From: Membranihabitans maritimus
GTDB lineage: Bacteria; Bacteroidota; Bacteroidia; Chitinophagales; Saprospiraceae
DNA length: 64,000 bases
Direction: 5' to 3'
NCBI RefSeq assembly: GCF_021729145.1
Contig: NZ_JAJSLW010000006.1
Location: 62,001 to 126,000 of the forward strand
Below are positions 22,201 to 29,636 of the stretch, piece by piece; position 1 is the first letter of the stretch, and every line of letters starts with the position of its first letter. A program made the translations under genes and the position numbers. The notes under the pieces are model-generated. The model saw only the letters and a program-made list of their open reading frames with translations, made no database searches and was not told the DNA's origin.

Positions 22201-22510
22201 CAACGATCTCTTCCAAAAGTTGACCAGATACCAATACCACATCAATTTCTGTCCTCCCGTCCATTTCCACTTCCTTGGTTTCAAACCCCGTATAACTAAA
22301 AATCAGGATTTCAGACCCATCGGGAACTTCTAATTCATAATTTCCGTCAAAATCAGTTATCGCTCCAGCTGTAGTACCCTTGGCCAATACATTGGCTCCG
22401 ATTAAGGGGTCCCCAGCCTCGTCGACAACTGTTCCCGAAACAGTGGTCTGGGCGTAAGAAAACACACCAACGCACAAGACCATAGTTGTTAATAATAACA
22501 ATCTTTTCAT
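19262..22510 (-). CDS. SusC/RagA-family TonB-linked outer membrane protein
   Basis: TonB-dependent outer membrane channel that partners with the SusD lipoprotein. The start at 22510 (MKRLLLLTTMVLCVG) gives 1082 aa with a proper signal peptide cleaved after FSYAQ. The in-frame extension to 22567 adds a non-signal sequence and is rejected. After the signal come a carboxypeptidase D regulatory-like domain (TTVSGTVVDEAGDPLIGANV), the TonB-box region, the plug (RGKAAGVKITTGSGSVGASS, NALIVIDGIPID) and a 22-strand barrel ending in YGINLSLTF with terminal Phe. There is no linked sigma/anti-sigma pair or hybrid two-component system. Confidence 0.95.
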   Translation of the reverse strand: MKRLLLLTTMVLCVGVFSYAQTTVSGTVVDEAGDPLIGANVLAKGTTAGAITDFDGNYELEVPDGSEILIFSYTGFETKEVEMDGRTEIDVVLVSGQLLEEIVVTSTGLKRNARNVVYANQTVGSEDLNSTPNKNALEALRGKAAGVKITTGSGSVGASSRIVLRGEGSLTGNNNALIVIDGIPIDNSSSRGGGSSAENAAAQNGYADYGNRFNDLNPDDIESITVLKGPSATSLYGSRGASGVLVITTKKGGGGEDGNVEIGVKSSYSVQDAYVLLQRQDQFGQGYGTAHFDTGENWSWGPAFDGVERPWTSPVDTDGDGALEALVRPYSAVPDQIENFFRQGSTLNNSIYFSGAKGGFTYYASYARVGQDGIMDNTRYDRNTFNVKASAELTDRLTTDFGVNFSTTKLNTATEGYRPFEGLNAYANAIQAPVNIPYNEIRDYTSPFHDLDGFYGSYAINPYFILNEYQSQGKFKNLLANFSMTYNLLEGLDVIGRIGMNSVNRDIDESIPRFAYSNHLIWGDNFELSSRGGRHNSPGEYSNLEGNNVNLDVTTMLNYDRSLTADGKWTLNATAGYNLFERTTQSVTGSTVGGLVVPGWYNLSNSVGQSTSTEASSRYRLYGVYGNASIGFNNAVFLEYSARNDWSSTLPPENNSFFYQALGGSVVLTDLLNMQDNDFLSFLKLRGSVGTTGKDAGLYLLRSSFIGNPVLQPLAGGHDLTFPLNGQSGFTVSNVIGNPNLRPELTTTYEFGADLGLFDNRINVEYTWYNSVHTDQIVEISLPASTGFTLTTSNIGEMTNKGHELALNLKPIEGVVKDLYWDVDLIYSKNVNEVVSISDESDELVTGGPYTNASVSVVAKEGLPFGTFKSTTPSRTDAGEVIVGADGLPVLTSDEHYFGSYQPDWTASASTRLRYKGIGFNILFDYRKGGVFFSTTKDQLEFNGTAMSTLVNNREPFVIPNSVVEDESGNYVPNETEVTAEDIYAISGTAWGGNSLLIDATFLKLREVGLSYTLPKNLLGAAPISDVTVSLFAHNLKFWLPDENTYADPEIGGPTLNGNAAGVETSQTPPSKSYGINLSLTF

Positions 22511-22666
22511 GCCATTTTTTTTGATTAAATAATTATTTATAAAAGAGTCAAACAGAGTCCGGAACAACTCGCTGAGAAAAAGCCGCTAAAAACAACTATC
22601 AACGTGTCATATTTCGGACTTTGTTATCGTCCTTAAGTCAGTTTTCAATTCGTAAACGAATGGTGA

Positions 22667-22688
22667 GGGCTTAACGCTTCCTTAACCC
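22667..22688 (-). promoter_or_regulatory. Small hairpin in the susC leader
   Basis: In the minus-strand RNA GGGTTAA pairs with TTAA-G-CCC around GGAAGCG: seven base pairs with one bulged base. It lies about 157 nt upstream of the susC start. No T-run follows, so it is not a terminator; its role is unknown. Confidence 0.35.
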
Positions 22689-22707
22689 ACAAAATTCATT
22701 TGAGAAA

Positions 22708-22715
22708 CAAAGATA
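22708..22715 (-). promoter_or_regulatory. Candidate -7 element for the SusCD operon
   Basis: TATCTTTG on the minus strand matches TAnnTTTG. No TTTG box is found 19-21 nt upstream (the nearest TTG is 26 nt away), so an activator or a different start is possible. If used, the leader is about 190 nt and includes the hairpin at 22667-22688. The rest of 22511-23263 is very AT-rich and shows no gene. Confidence 0.45.
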
Positions 22716-23263
22716 TATAAATATTTTAACTTAATAAAAATCAATTTGACCAAATAACAATATCTATAATTTCAAATTTGATTTAAATTGTTATTTCCAA
22801 ACCGATCTTAAACTTCACACTTTATAAAGTTTATATTATTTTCTTGTTATTTATTTGTTAACCAACCCAGTTCCACGCAATAAAATTTCCCTGAATAACA
22901 ATTGACCAAAAGTCAAATAAAATATCAATTTCACTAATTGTATAAATAGGATTCAAGTAAATATTTCGTAAACTTTCAAGGAGTATTGCTATAAAAACTT
23001 AAAGAATTCTACATTTTATTTCGAATAATTAATAAAAATTGTTGTTTATGTAGAATATGTATAATTTTCATCACAAAATATTTTCAGGGTTTTATCACGT
23101 ACATATAACTATGCTGACTATGCAAAAACATAGGCAAACATCATGACTTGACTAACCAACTTAAACCAATTAAGTTTAATTATCCATGTCAAATTCAACC
23201 AAAAAATATTTCTGAGAATTTTTTCTGTAGCTGGTTTCTATCTCAATAACCAAATAAAAAGTT

Positions 23264-23980
23264 CTAATGGAGCTTGCTTTTATACATCTGTATCGTACTT
23301 TTAATACCATAATATAGTGCATCAGCTATTAAAGCATGACCTATAGAAACTTCAGCTATTGCAGGAATCTTTTTTATCAAAAAAGTTAAATTTTCCAGAT
23401 TCAGATCATGACCTGCATTTATCCCTATTCCTCTTTTAACAGCTTCTTCCGCAGTCAACATATATGAATTAACAGCAGCTTCGGGATTGGAACTGAATTG
23501 AGCCGCATATGGTCCGGTATATAATTCTATTCTATCCGTTCCAGCAGCTTCCGCTCCAATGATCATTTCCGGGTTGTCATCGACAAAAATGCTAACCCGG
23601 ATTCCCGCATCTTGCAACCGTCCGATTATCCTTTTCAATTTTTCCCCGTACTTCACCGTATCCCACCCCTGGTTGCTGGTTAATGCATCTGGAGCATCAG
23701 GTACCAGTGTGCACTGGTGTGGCTTGTACTGTAACACCATATCCATAAACCTATCGGTAGGATTTCCCTCAATGTTCAATTCCGTGGTTACCACTTCCTT
23801 AAGTAATGGAATATCACTATAACGAATATGCCTCTCATCGGGCCGAGGATGAACAGTAATTCCTTCAGCACCAAATTTTTCGCAATCCACCGCAAATTTC
23901 ACCAAATCCGGGAAACCCTCCCCTCTTGCATTTCTAATTAATGCTACTTTGTTGATATTAACACTTAATTTTGTATTCAT
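23264..23980 (-). CDS. pdxJ: Pyridoxine 5'-phosphate synthase
   Basis: PdxJ condenses 1-deoxyxylulose 5-phosphate with 3-amino-2-oxopropyl phosphate to pyridoxine 5'-phosphate in the DXP-dependent vitamin B6 pathway; cytoplasmic TIM barrel. It is 238 aa. Conserved blocks are LSVNINKVALIRNARG, the GITVHPRPDERHI segment with catalytic His and Arg, the NIEGNPTDRFM block, RIELYTGPYA and the GINAGHDLNLENL and EVSIGHALI phosphate-binding loops. It is divergently oriented from cdsA with a 243-bp gap and stands alone. Confidence 0.97.
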   Translation of the reverse strand: MNTKLSVNINKVALIRNARGEGFPDLVKFAVDCEKFGAEGITVHPRPDERHIRYSDIPLLKEVVTTELNIEGNPTDRFMDMVLQYKPHQCTLVPDAPDALTSNQGWDTVKYGEKLKRIIGRLQDAGIRVSIFVDDNPEMIIGAEAAGTDRIELYTGPYAAQFSSNPEAAVNSYMLTAEEAVKRGIGINAGHDLNLENLTFLIKKIPAIAEVSIGHALIADALYYGIKSTIQMYKSKLH

Positions 23981-24223
23981 TTCTATTTTGCTTCAAAGTC
24001 ACAATATAAAAAGCTTGCGACATTGTTCTGTAATAAAGTTTATATCCTGCGGGCTACCAAAATCTTTCTGCGCCAATGAGTCTGTAAATCAGAAGTTTGC
24101 AGCATTCCATTTACAATTGGTCCCGATAGCTATTCGGGCTTTTAGCCTCATTATTGTTTCTTCCGACTTTTTTCACGCCCCAAATTTAATTAATCCGGCG
24201 AAAAATACCACTTTTGCAAAAGT

Positions 24224-25027
24224 ATGCAAGACTTATACAAACGTATTCCCGGAGCTGCTATTTATATAATTGCATTAATAGGAGGTCTGTATCTCAGACA
24301 ACCCTACTGGCTCACCGTATGCGCCCTACTACTGCTGGTAGCTACATATGAATGGGGACGGCTGCAATTGATTCAAAAACCCAATCAGGTGTGGATAACT
24401 TCCGGAATAATAATTTATATTTTCTTACACTTTAGCTTATTTCTCGCCAAGGCAGCTGTAGGCCCTATTTGGATCAATATATGTATTATTTCTACGGCTC
24501 TATTTTACTTGTTTTGCGTTTTGGTCTTTCAATCATCAGTCTTTAAAAGAAAATATATAATTGGATCTTTCCTATATATTTTACCTCCCTTTATATTTTT
24601 GTATCTATTGGGACTGGAAATTCCCCCAACTTATTTAATTTTATTATTTACGATAATTTGGACGGCTGACACATGTGCTTATATCGGGGGAAGATTATAC
24701 GGACAAAGAAAATTGTCACCCAGTATTTCACCGGGCAAGACCTGGGAAGGAGCTATTACCGGGGTATTATGTGCCGGAATAATTGCATTCGTAGCCGCCC
24801 ATTATATTTTAAAGATTGAAGAATCAAAAATCTGGTTTTCTATTGGCGTGCTCGTGGCCATATTCGGAATTACCGGGGATTTATTTGAATCTAAAATAAA
24901 ACGGAGACATAATATCAAGGATAGTGGTACCTTACTTCCAGGCCATGGTGGAATTTTGGACAGGATGGATTCCCTACTATTTGCCTTGCCGTTATACTAT
25001 ATTTGTGTTACGATTCTAAACATTTAG
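24224..25027 (+). CDS. cdsA: Phosphatidate cytidylyltransferase (CDP-diglyceride synthase)
   Basis: Makes CDP-diacylglycerol from phosphatidic acid and CTP, the branch point of phospholipid synthesis, in the inner membrane. It is 267 aa with about eight hydrophobic segments. The C-terminal CdsA signature is intact: SKIKRRHNIKDSG, then LLPGHGGILDRMDSL with the HGG and DRxD elements. Its stop is 4 bp before the psd start, so the two genes form an operon for consecutive phosphatidylethanolamine steps. The serine transfer enzyme (pssA) is not in the window. Confidence 0.96.
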   Translation: MQDLYKRIPGAAIYIIALIGGLYLRQPYWLTVCALLLLVATYEWGRLQLIQKPNQVWITSGIIIYIFLHFSLFLAKAAVGPIWINICIISTALFYLFCVLVFQSSVFKRKYIIGSFLYILPPFIFLYLLGLEIPPTYLILLFTIIWTADTCAYIGGRLYGQRKLSPSISPGKTWEGAITGVLCAGIIAFVAAHYILKIEESKIWFSIGVLVAIFGITGDLFESKIKRRHNIKDSGTLLPGHGGILDRMDSLLFALPLYYICVTILNI

Positions 25028-25031
25028 GTTT

Positions 25032-25694
25032 ATGTCAAATTTCATTCACAAAGAAGGTAATCAATACGTCAATTATGCCTCTGTCCTGGTAATGGCAGGC
25101 TTAATAATTCTCACTGTTTTTCCGGGTATTTTTTCAATAATACTTTTTATTGCACTTTTTATTCTCCTGGTTTTTATTTTATATTTTTTTCGGAATCCTC
25201 TCCGTCCAACCCAACATAAGGGGGAATATGATATTCTTTGTCCTGCAGATGGAGAGGTGGTAGTTATTGAAAAAGTATTAGAAAGTGAGTACTTCAATGA
25301 GGAAAAATGGCAAATTTCAATATTCATGTCTCCTTTGAATGTTCATGTCAACCGCGTTCCCATTTCTGGAAAAATTTTATATTACAAATACCATCCGGGT
25401 AAATACCTGGTTGCCTGGCATCCCAAATCTTCTACAGAAAATGAACGCAACACCATTGTACTGGAGACGCACCAACAACAGAAGATCCTACTTAGACAAA
25501 TCGCAGGGGCCATGGCGCGAAGAATCGTATGCTATAAAACCATACCGGGTGACCCCGTTCAACAGGGAGAAGACCTCGGTTTTATTAAATTCGGATCCCG
25601 CGTAGATATTTATCTACCCTTAGACGCAAAGATATTAGTATCCAAAGGACAAAAAGTCAAAGGGAATATTGATGTGGTGGCGAATCTGGGATAA
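25032..25694 (+). CDS. psd: Phosphatidylserine decarboxylase proenzyme, short type
   Basis: Converts phosphatidylserine to phosphatidylethanolamine. At 220 aa it belongs to the short bacterial/archaeal-like type. Two N-terminal membrane segments (residues about 17-52) are followed by CPADGEVVVIE, the SPLNVHVNR active-site motif, and the self-cleavage site G188-S189 in KFGSR, where Ser becomes the pyruvoyl group. It is coupled to cdsA with a 4-bp gap. The motif FGS, rather than LGST, is normal for this branch. Confidence 0.95.
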   Translation: MSNFIHKEGNQYVNYASVLVMAGLIILTVFPGIFSIILFIALFILLVFILYFFRNPLRPTQHKGEYDILCPADGEVVVIEKVLESEYFNEEKWQISIFMSPLNVHVNRVPISGKILYYKYHPGKYLVAWHPKSSTENERNTIVLETHQQQKILLRQIAGAMARRIVCYKTIPGDPVQQGEDLGFIKFGSRVDIYLPLDAKILVSKGQKVKGNIDVVANLG

Positions 25695-25842
25695 TAGGTA
25701 ACGCTTCAAGTTATATATTAAGCCATGAGCTTTCGTTGCCGGGCTTCGGGTTGCTTCCTCAAAATAATCCCAAAATATTCTATTAAATAATGAACTAATT
25801 ATCTAACTTGCGTTTTAATAACTGTACTAAAAGAGAAAGAAA

Positions 25843-26130
25843 ATGATAAGCAATTTGATTTTATTGGGGCTACCAGGGGGCATGGAGTGGATTTTGATAT
25901 TTTTTGCAGTCTTACTATTATTTGGTGGACGAAAAATTCCAGAGTTGATGAAGGGAATTGGTAAAGGTATCAGGGAATTTAACACAGCCCGGTCTTCCTT
26001 GGAAGAAGAACTTCAAAAAGGAATGGACGAAGAAGAGGAAAAGAAAAAACTGGAAGCTGAAAAACTAAAAAAAGTTCAGCAAGAAAAAGAAAAGCTGGAA
26101 GCTGAAAAAGCAGCAAAAAGCACGGATTAA
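25843..26130 (+). CDS. tatA: Sec-independent protein translocase TatA/E-type subunit
   Basis: TatA forms the transient pore-like assembly of the twin-arginine pathway. It is 95 aa: one N-terminal membrane helix (residues about 14-29), the hinge FGGRKIPELMKGIGKGIREF that defines the family, then a long highly charged Glu/Lys coiled-coil tail (residues 50-90) of low complexity. No tatC is adjacent; in this phylum tatC is often elsewhere. It is 149 bp downstream of psd and ends before a double-hairpin terminator. Confidence 0.93.
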   Translation: MISNLILLGLPGGMEWILIFFAVLLLFGGRKIPELMKGIGKGIREFNTARSSLEEELQKGMDEEEEKKKLEAEKLKKVQQEKEKLEAEKAAKSTD

Positions 26131-26210
26131 TTTCCTCAAATTACACTTAACTCAGAGTTATCATTACGGTAACATTCGATTAATATTACATTTTTACATT
26201 TGTAATAGGG

Positions 26211-26281
26211 TGCTGGGAAAGATGAAGTATTTCCAGCATGCACAGGATAAGGTAATGCAGCGCATTGCCTTTTTTTATTTT
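26211..26281 (+). terminator. Tandem hairpins and T-run after tatA
   Basis: A first stem gctggg-aaa/ttt-ccagc (26211-26236) is followed by ggtaatgc/gcattgcc with loop agc (26251-26269) and a run of eight T residues. The second hairpin is a classic intrinsic terminator for the cdsA-psd-tatA direction. Confidence 0.82.
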
Positions 26282-26846
26282 AGCCAATTTAGTCTTCGTA
26301 AATCACGGAATCGCCAGAATCTGGAATACATGTGTCTATTTTAATACGTGATACCCCTTCTGGATAAACCAGCCGGAGAACTAGCCTTGGCACAATCCCT
26401 AAAAGGTCACCATGGTTAACCTGATGTCCCCCTTTACCCTGCCAGTGGTCAGAGACAATCAGTATGCCCATATCCTTGGTCAAGCCCGTGAATTCCTTTG
26501 GAATGGCATCCTACCGGATGAAACTTTAGGCAGAACCTACCATTTAATAAAATACGCATCTGCTCTGCGCCAGAGTGAAAAACCACTGCTACATTAAACA
26601 TTTTATCCTTTTTAACACCCTGTCTAGCATTAGATTTTTTTTGGTTGCCCACCTGATAGCAGTGCCCCTTTCCTACAAATGTCATTTAAAAGTTGACTAA
26701 GAATTGGTCTTGAGAAGTCAAATCTTATAATGTCAAACCTTTTGCCACTAAGTATTTTTCGAATTCAGGTTTCACATTTTTTAATGAACCTGGTTACAAA
26801 ATTTAAAAAAAATTATAAACAATAAATATATTCAGTAGTTTTACAA
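26282..26846. other. Intergenic stretch with a possible broken reading frame
   Basis: No intact gene. On the minus strand two overlapping frames, 26685-26449 and 26483-26289, could be one frameshifted sequence (…FHSGAEQMRILLN… continuing as …GILIVSDHWQGKGGHQVNHGD…). An in-frame TAG precedes the second part. A plus-strand frame, 26412-26597, also exists. I recognise no family, so this is at most a gene remnant. The last 150 bp are AT-rich and belong to the tetR promoter. Confidence 0.35.
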
Positions 26847-26864
26847 TGACTAAACGGTCAGTCA
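26847..26864. promoter_or_regulatory. Operator-like palindrome in front of the TetR gene
   Basis: An 18-bp dyad TGACT-N8-AGTCA lies 15 bp upstream of the GTG start of the TetR gene and directly after TAGTTTTA, a near match to the -7 element. TetR regulators usually bind such palindromes in their own promoter, so autorepression and control of the downstream transport operon are inferred. Confidence 0.62.
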
Positions 26865-26879
26865 ACATAAAAAGAAAAA

Positions 26880-27488
26880 GTGAAAAACATTCATAAAAAA
26901 ACAGCAGAAGACCTGAAAATACAGCGAAAACAAGAAATTGGAAGTGTTGCCCTGGAGTTATTTGCCAACCATGGATTTCATAATACTTCAGTAAGTGAAA
27001 TTGCCTCCAAAGCCGGAATATCCAAGGGATTAATGTATAATTACTTTCACAGTAAAGATGAACTTCTTGAATATATAATCCAGGATTCCTTTGAAAGGTC
27101 AAAAGAGATATTCAACTTCCGTGATTGGGAAAATATGTCAGCTTCCGAACAATTGAGTTCCACTTTTGAAAATACCCTGATTGAATTAAAGAAAAATCCC
27201 CACTATTACCGATTGTTAATGCTTCTTACCCTTCAGGGGGACGTCAAATTAAAAATTATAAAAGACGTGCTGGATATGAAAGAAAAATTCTTTCCCGTAT
27301 TTCAGGAAATGTTGGAAAAGCTTGGGGTTAATCCCCATGAATCGGAAAAAACATACTTTCTATTGGGAGCTGCGATGGATGGTTTGGTTCTTCATTATCT
27401 ATATATGGATGAAGACTACAAACTCGACGAGATGTTCGAATTTTTCCGTAAAAAATTACTTATCCCTATAGCAGAGGGTAAATTCTAA
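26880..27488 (+). CDS. TetR/AcrR-family transcriptional regulator
   Basis: A 202-aa one-component repressor with GTG start. The N-terminal helix-turn-helix is typical (residues about 18-62: IGSVALELFANHGFHNTSV, SEIASKAGISKGLMYNYFHSKDEL). The C-terminal all-helical ligand/dimer domain has no recognised specificity. It is 8 bp upstream of the LolA-like gene and so is the first gene of the transport operon. The adjacent palindrome suggests autoregulation; the inducer is probably a lipid or amphiphile handled by the transporter, which is only inference. Confidence 0.92.
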   Translation: MKNIHKKTAEDLKIQRKQEIGSVALELFANHGFHNTSVSEIASKAGISKGLMYNYFHSKDELLEYIIQDSFERSKEIFNFRDWENMSASEQLSSTFENTLIELKKNPHYYRLLMLLTLQGDVKLKIIKDVLDMKEKFFPVFQEMLEKLGVNPHESEKTYFLLGAAMDGLVLHYLYMDEDYKLDEMFEFFRKKLLIPIAEGKF

Positions 27489-27496
27489 ATAATTAA

Positions 27497-28249
27497 ATGA
27501 TGAAATTTGTAATTGCCATTTTGGGTTTATTATCAACAGCATTTTTTGTCCGGGCACAAAACTTGACTGCTGAACAGATTATTCAAAAGTCAGAAGAAAA
27601 TATTCGTGGGGGAGATAGTTATTCCCAGATGAAAATGACCATCATCCGTCCGGCCTGGGAAAGGGAAACAACCATGCAAAGTTGGGCAAAAGGCAGCGAA
27701 TTGGCATTAATTCAGGTTACAGGGCCTTCCCGAGACAAAGGAATTGCCTATCTTAAAAGGGATAATGAAATCTGGAACTGGCAGCCGAGAATTGAACGGA
27801 CCATTAAACTCCCCCCCTCTATGATGTCCCAATCCTGGATGGGATCTGATTTTACAAATGATGACCTTGTGCGGGAATCCTCTCTGGTTAAAGACTATAC
27901 CCACCAATTACTTGGGGAAGAAAAAGTGCGGGAATACGATACTTATAAGGTAGCGTTACATCCAAAGGAAAATGCTGCTGTCGTGTGGGGAAAAATTATT
28001 ATGTGGATTTCAAAGGAATATTTCATGCAAATCAAATCTGAATTTTACGACGAAGACGGCTTCCTGATTAACACAATGAATGCCGGTAATGTAAAACAAT
28101 TCGGAGAACGCCACCTCCCGTCAAGGTTGGAAGTCATTCCGGAGGATAAACCCGGCCAAAAAACTATCGTCGAATACCTGGAGTTTCGCTTCAATGAAGA
28201 TATTTCAGAACGCATGTTCACCATTCAAAATATGAAAAATATCCGGTAA
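27497..28249 (+). CDS. Outer membrane lipoprotein-sorting protein, LolA-like (PF17131 type)
   Basis: Predicted periplasmic carrier of 250 aa with a signal peptide (cleavage near FFVRAQN). The fold family is the LolA/LppX-like half barrel that shields acyl chains. The motifs LTAEQIIQKSEENIRGGDSY, IKLPPSMMSQSWMGSDFTNDDL and the C-terminal MFTIQNMKN are typical of this branch, which is not the canonical LolA. Its stop overlaps the start of the first permease by one base. Together with the ABC genes it should carry a lipid or lipoprotein from the inner membrane to the outer membrane barrel encoded at the operon end. Confidence 0.85.
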   Translation: MMKFVIAILGLLSTAFFVRAQNLTAEQIIQKSEENIRGGDSYSQMKMTIIRPAWERETTMQSWAKGSELALIQVTGPSRDKGIAYLKRDNEIWNWQPRIERTIKLPPSMMSQSWMGSDFTNDDLVRESSLVKDYTHQLLGEEKVREYDTYKVALHPKENAAVVWGKIIMWISKEYFMQIKSEFYDEDGFLINTMNAGNVKQFGERHLPSRLEVIPEDKPGQKTIVEYLEFRFNEDISERMFTIQNMKNIR

Positions 28250-29472
28250 TGATTACTGTAATCAAACTCGCATTACGAAACTTGTGGAGAAATAAAAGGC
28301 GTACACTAATCACTGCTGCCAGTGTGATGTTCGCAGCTTTTTTTGCTATTGCCATGTCTTCGATTCAGAAAGGGACCTGGTTCAATACACTGGAAGGAAT
28401 GTTACATAATTATACAGGATATATCCAGGTCCACCAAAAGGGATATTGGGAGAATCAATCGATTGATTTGTTAATGGATAATAGTCCTGCATTCAAAGAT
28501 ACTTTATTAAATGCACCGGGAGCCAACAAGGTTTTAACACGGTTGGAAAATTTTGCCCTTGCATCCGCCAACAATAAGACCAAGGGAGTCCTGATCGCAG
28601 GAATAGACCCCGCACAAGCAAATAGTTTCAGCAATATTGAAGACCAACTCATCGAGGGAAGGTATTTGACTCCCGACAAGAGCGAAGCTGTCATTGGTAA
28701 GGATTTATCCAAAACAATGCAACTCAACGTAGGTGATACGCTAGTTGCCATAAGCCAGGGCTACAGAGGCAACAATGCAGTTGGTCAATATAGGATAACA
28801 GGTATTGCCGATTTCGGCACACCAGAGTTCAATAAACAAATGGTCTATATCCCGTTAGCTGAAGCACAGTATTTTTATGCCGCAGAAAACCTTTTATCTT
28901 CTTTCGTAATCACTACCTCCAGCATTGACCACATCGATGAGACAGTCCAATATTACAAGAATCATCTCGATACAAACCAATATGAAATTATGTCTTACGA
29001 AGAACTCATCCCTTCGATTATAGAAGCGCAAAGCATTGATGAAGCAAGTAGTAAAATCATTCTTTACATTCTCTATCTGCTTATTGGATTTGGAATTCTC
29101 GGAACCGTCATGATGATGTTGAAAGAACGCCAATATGAATTTGGGGTCCTTAAGGCCATAGGCATGAAATCACGGATGTTATTCCAAATGGTGGCACTGG
29201 AAATTCTGGGAATAGGGATAATTGGTGTGGTCGCGGGTTCTATAATTGCTTTACCAATCGTAACATACTTTAATAAAAATCCCATTGCCCTTGGCGATAA
29301 ATACGCTGAAACCTACGAACAATTTAATATGGAGCCTTTGATTAAAGCAATAATAGACCCCCGGATATTTTATGAACAAGTAGTCGTTGTTTTTGTCATG
29401 GTTCTTTTTATTTCTATATACCCATTGTTTTCCCTCAAAAAACTAAAACCAGTAGCTGCAATGCGGGTATAA
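28249..29472 (+). CDS. ABC transporter permease, FtsX/LolE/MacB type (1)
   Basis: Inner membrane permease of 407 aa. It has one TM helix near the N-terminus (LRNLWRNKRRTLITAASVMF), a large periplasmic domain (about residues 45-265), then three C-terminal TM helices typical of the FtsX domain (ILYILYLLIGFGILGTVMM, a second around GIGIIGVVAGSIIALP, a third around VVVFVMVLFISIYPLF). This four-TM plan is shared by LolC/LolE and MacB. These transporters move substrates in the periplasm by mechanotransmission rather than across the membrane. It overlaps the LolA-like gene by 1 bp and pairs with the permease at 29637. Confidence 0.92.
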   Translation: MITVIKLALRNLWRNKRRTLITAASVMFAAFFAIAMSSIQKGTWFNTLEGMLHNYTGYIQVHQKGYWENQSIDLLMDNSPAFKDTLLNAPGANKVLTRLENFALASANNKTKGVLIAGIDPAQANSFSNIEDQLIEGRYLTPDKSEAVIGKDLSKTMQLNVGDTLVAISQGYRGNNAVGQYRITGIADFGTPEFNKQMVYIPLAEAQYFYAAENLLSSFVITTSSIDHIDETVQYYKNHLDTNQYEIMSYEELIPSIIEAQSIDEASSKIILYILYLLIGFGILGTVMMMLKERQYEFGVLKAIGMKSRMLFQMVALEILGIGIIGVVAGSIIALPIVTYFNKNPIALGDKYAETYEQFNMEPLIKAIIDPRIFYEQVVVVFVMVLFISIYPLFSLKKLKPVAAMRV

Positions 29473-29559
29473 ATAAATTCCCAGCGACAAGCACCGTACC
29501 GATAGCTTTCGGGGCAATTAAAGGCAAATGAAAATCTCCAGAATATATCGTTATAATAG

Positions 29560-29634
29560 ACTTCAGCATTGGAATTTGAGAATTGGATATTATTTGGGAT
29601 TTGTGTATTGGGTATTAAAATTATAAAATTATAA
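29560..29634. repeat. Low-complexity TTGGG/ATTTG-type repeats between the permease genes
   Basis: The gap between the two permease genes contains imperfect reiterations of the pattern (a)ttgg(a/g)atttg and attgggtatt. The pattern is degenerate and has no coding potential. Such word-like AT-rich repeats occur between genes in many Bacteroidota genomes; their origin is unclear to me. Confidence 0.5.
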
Positions 29635-29636
29635 AG

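Noticed and set aside
22511-22567. Longer SusC start
   Set aside because: The extension precedes a good signal peptide beginning MKRLLLL and would bury it.
26412-26597. 61-codon plus-strand frame
   Set aside because: Protein-like in places, but overlaps a possible minus-strand remnant and has no recognised family; evidence is too weak for a gene call.
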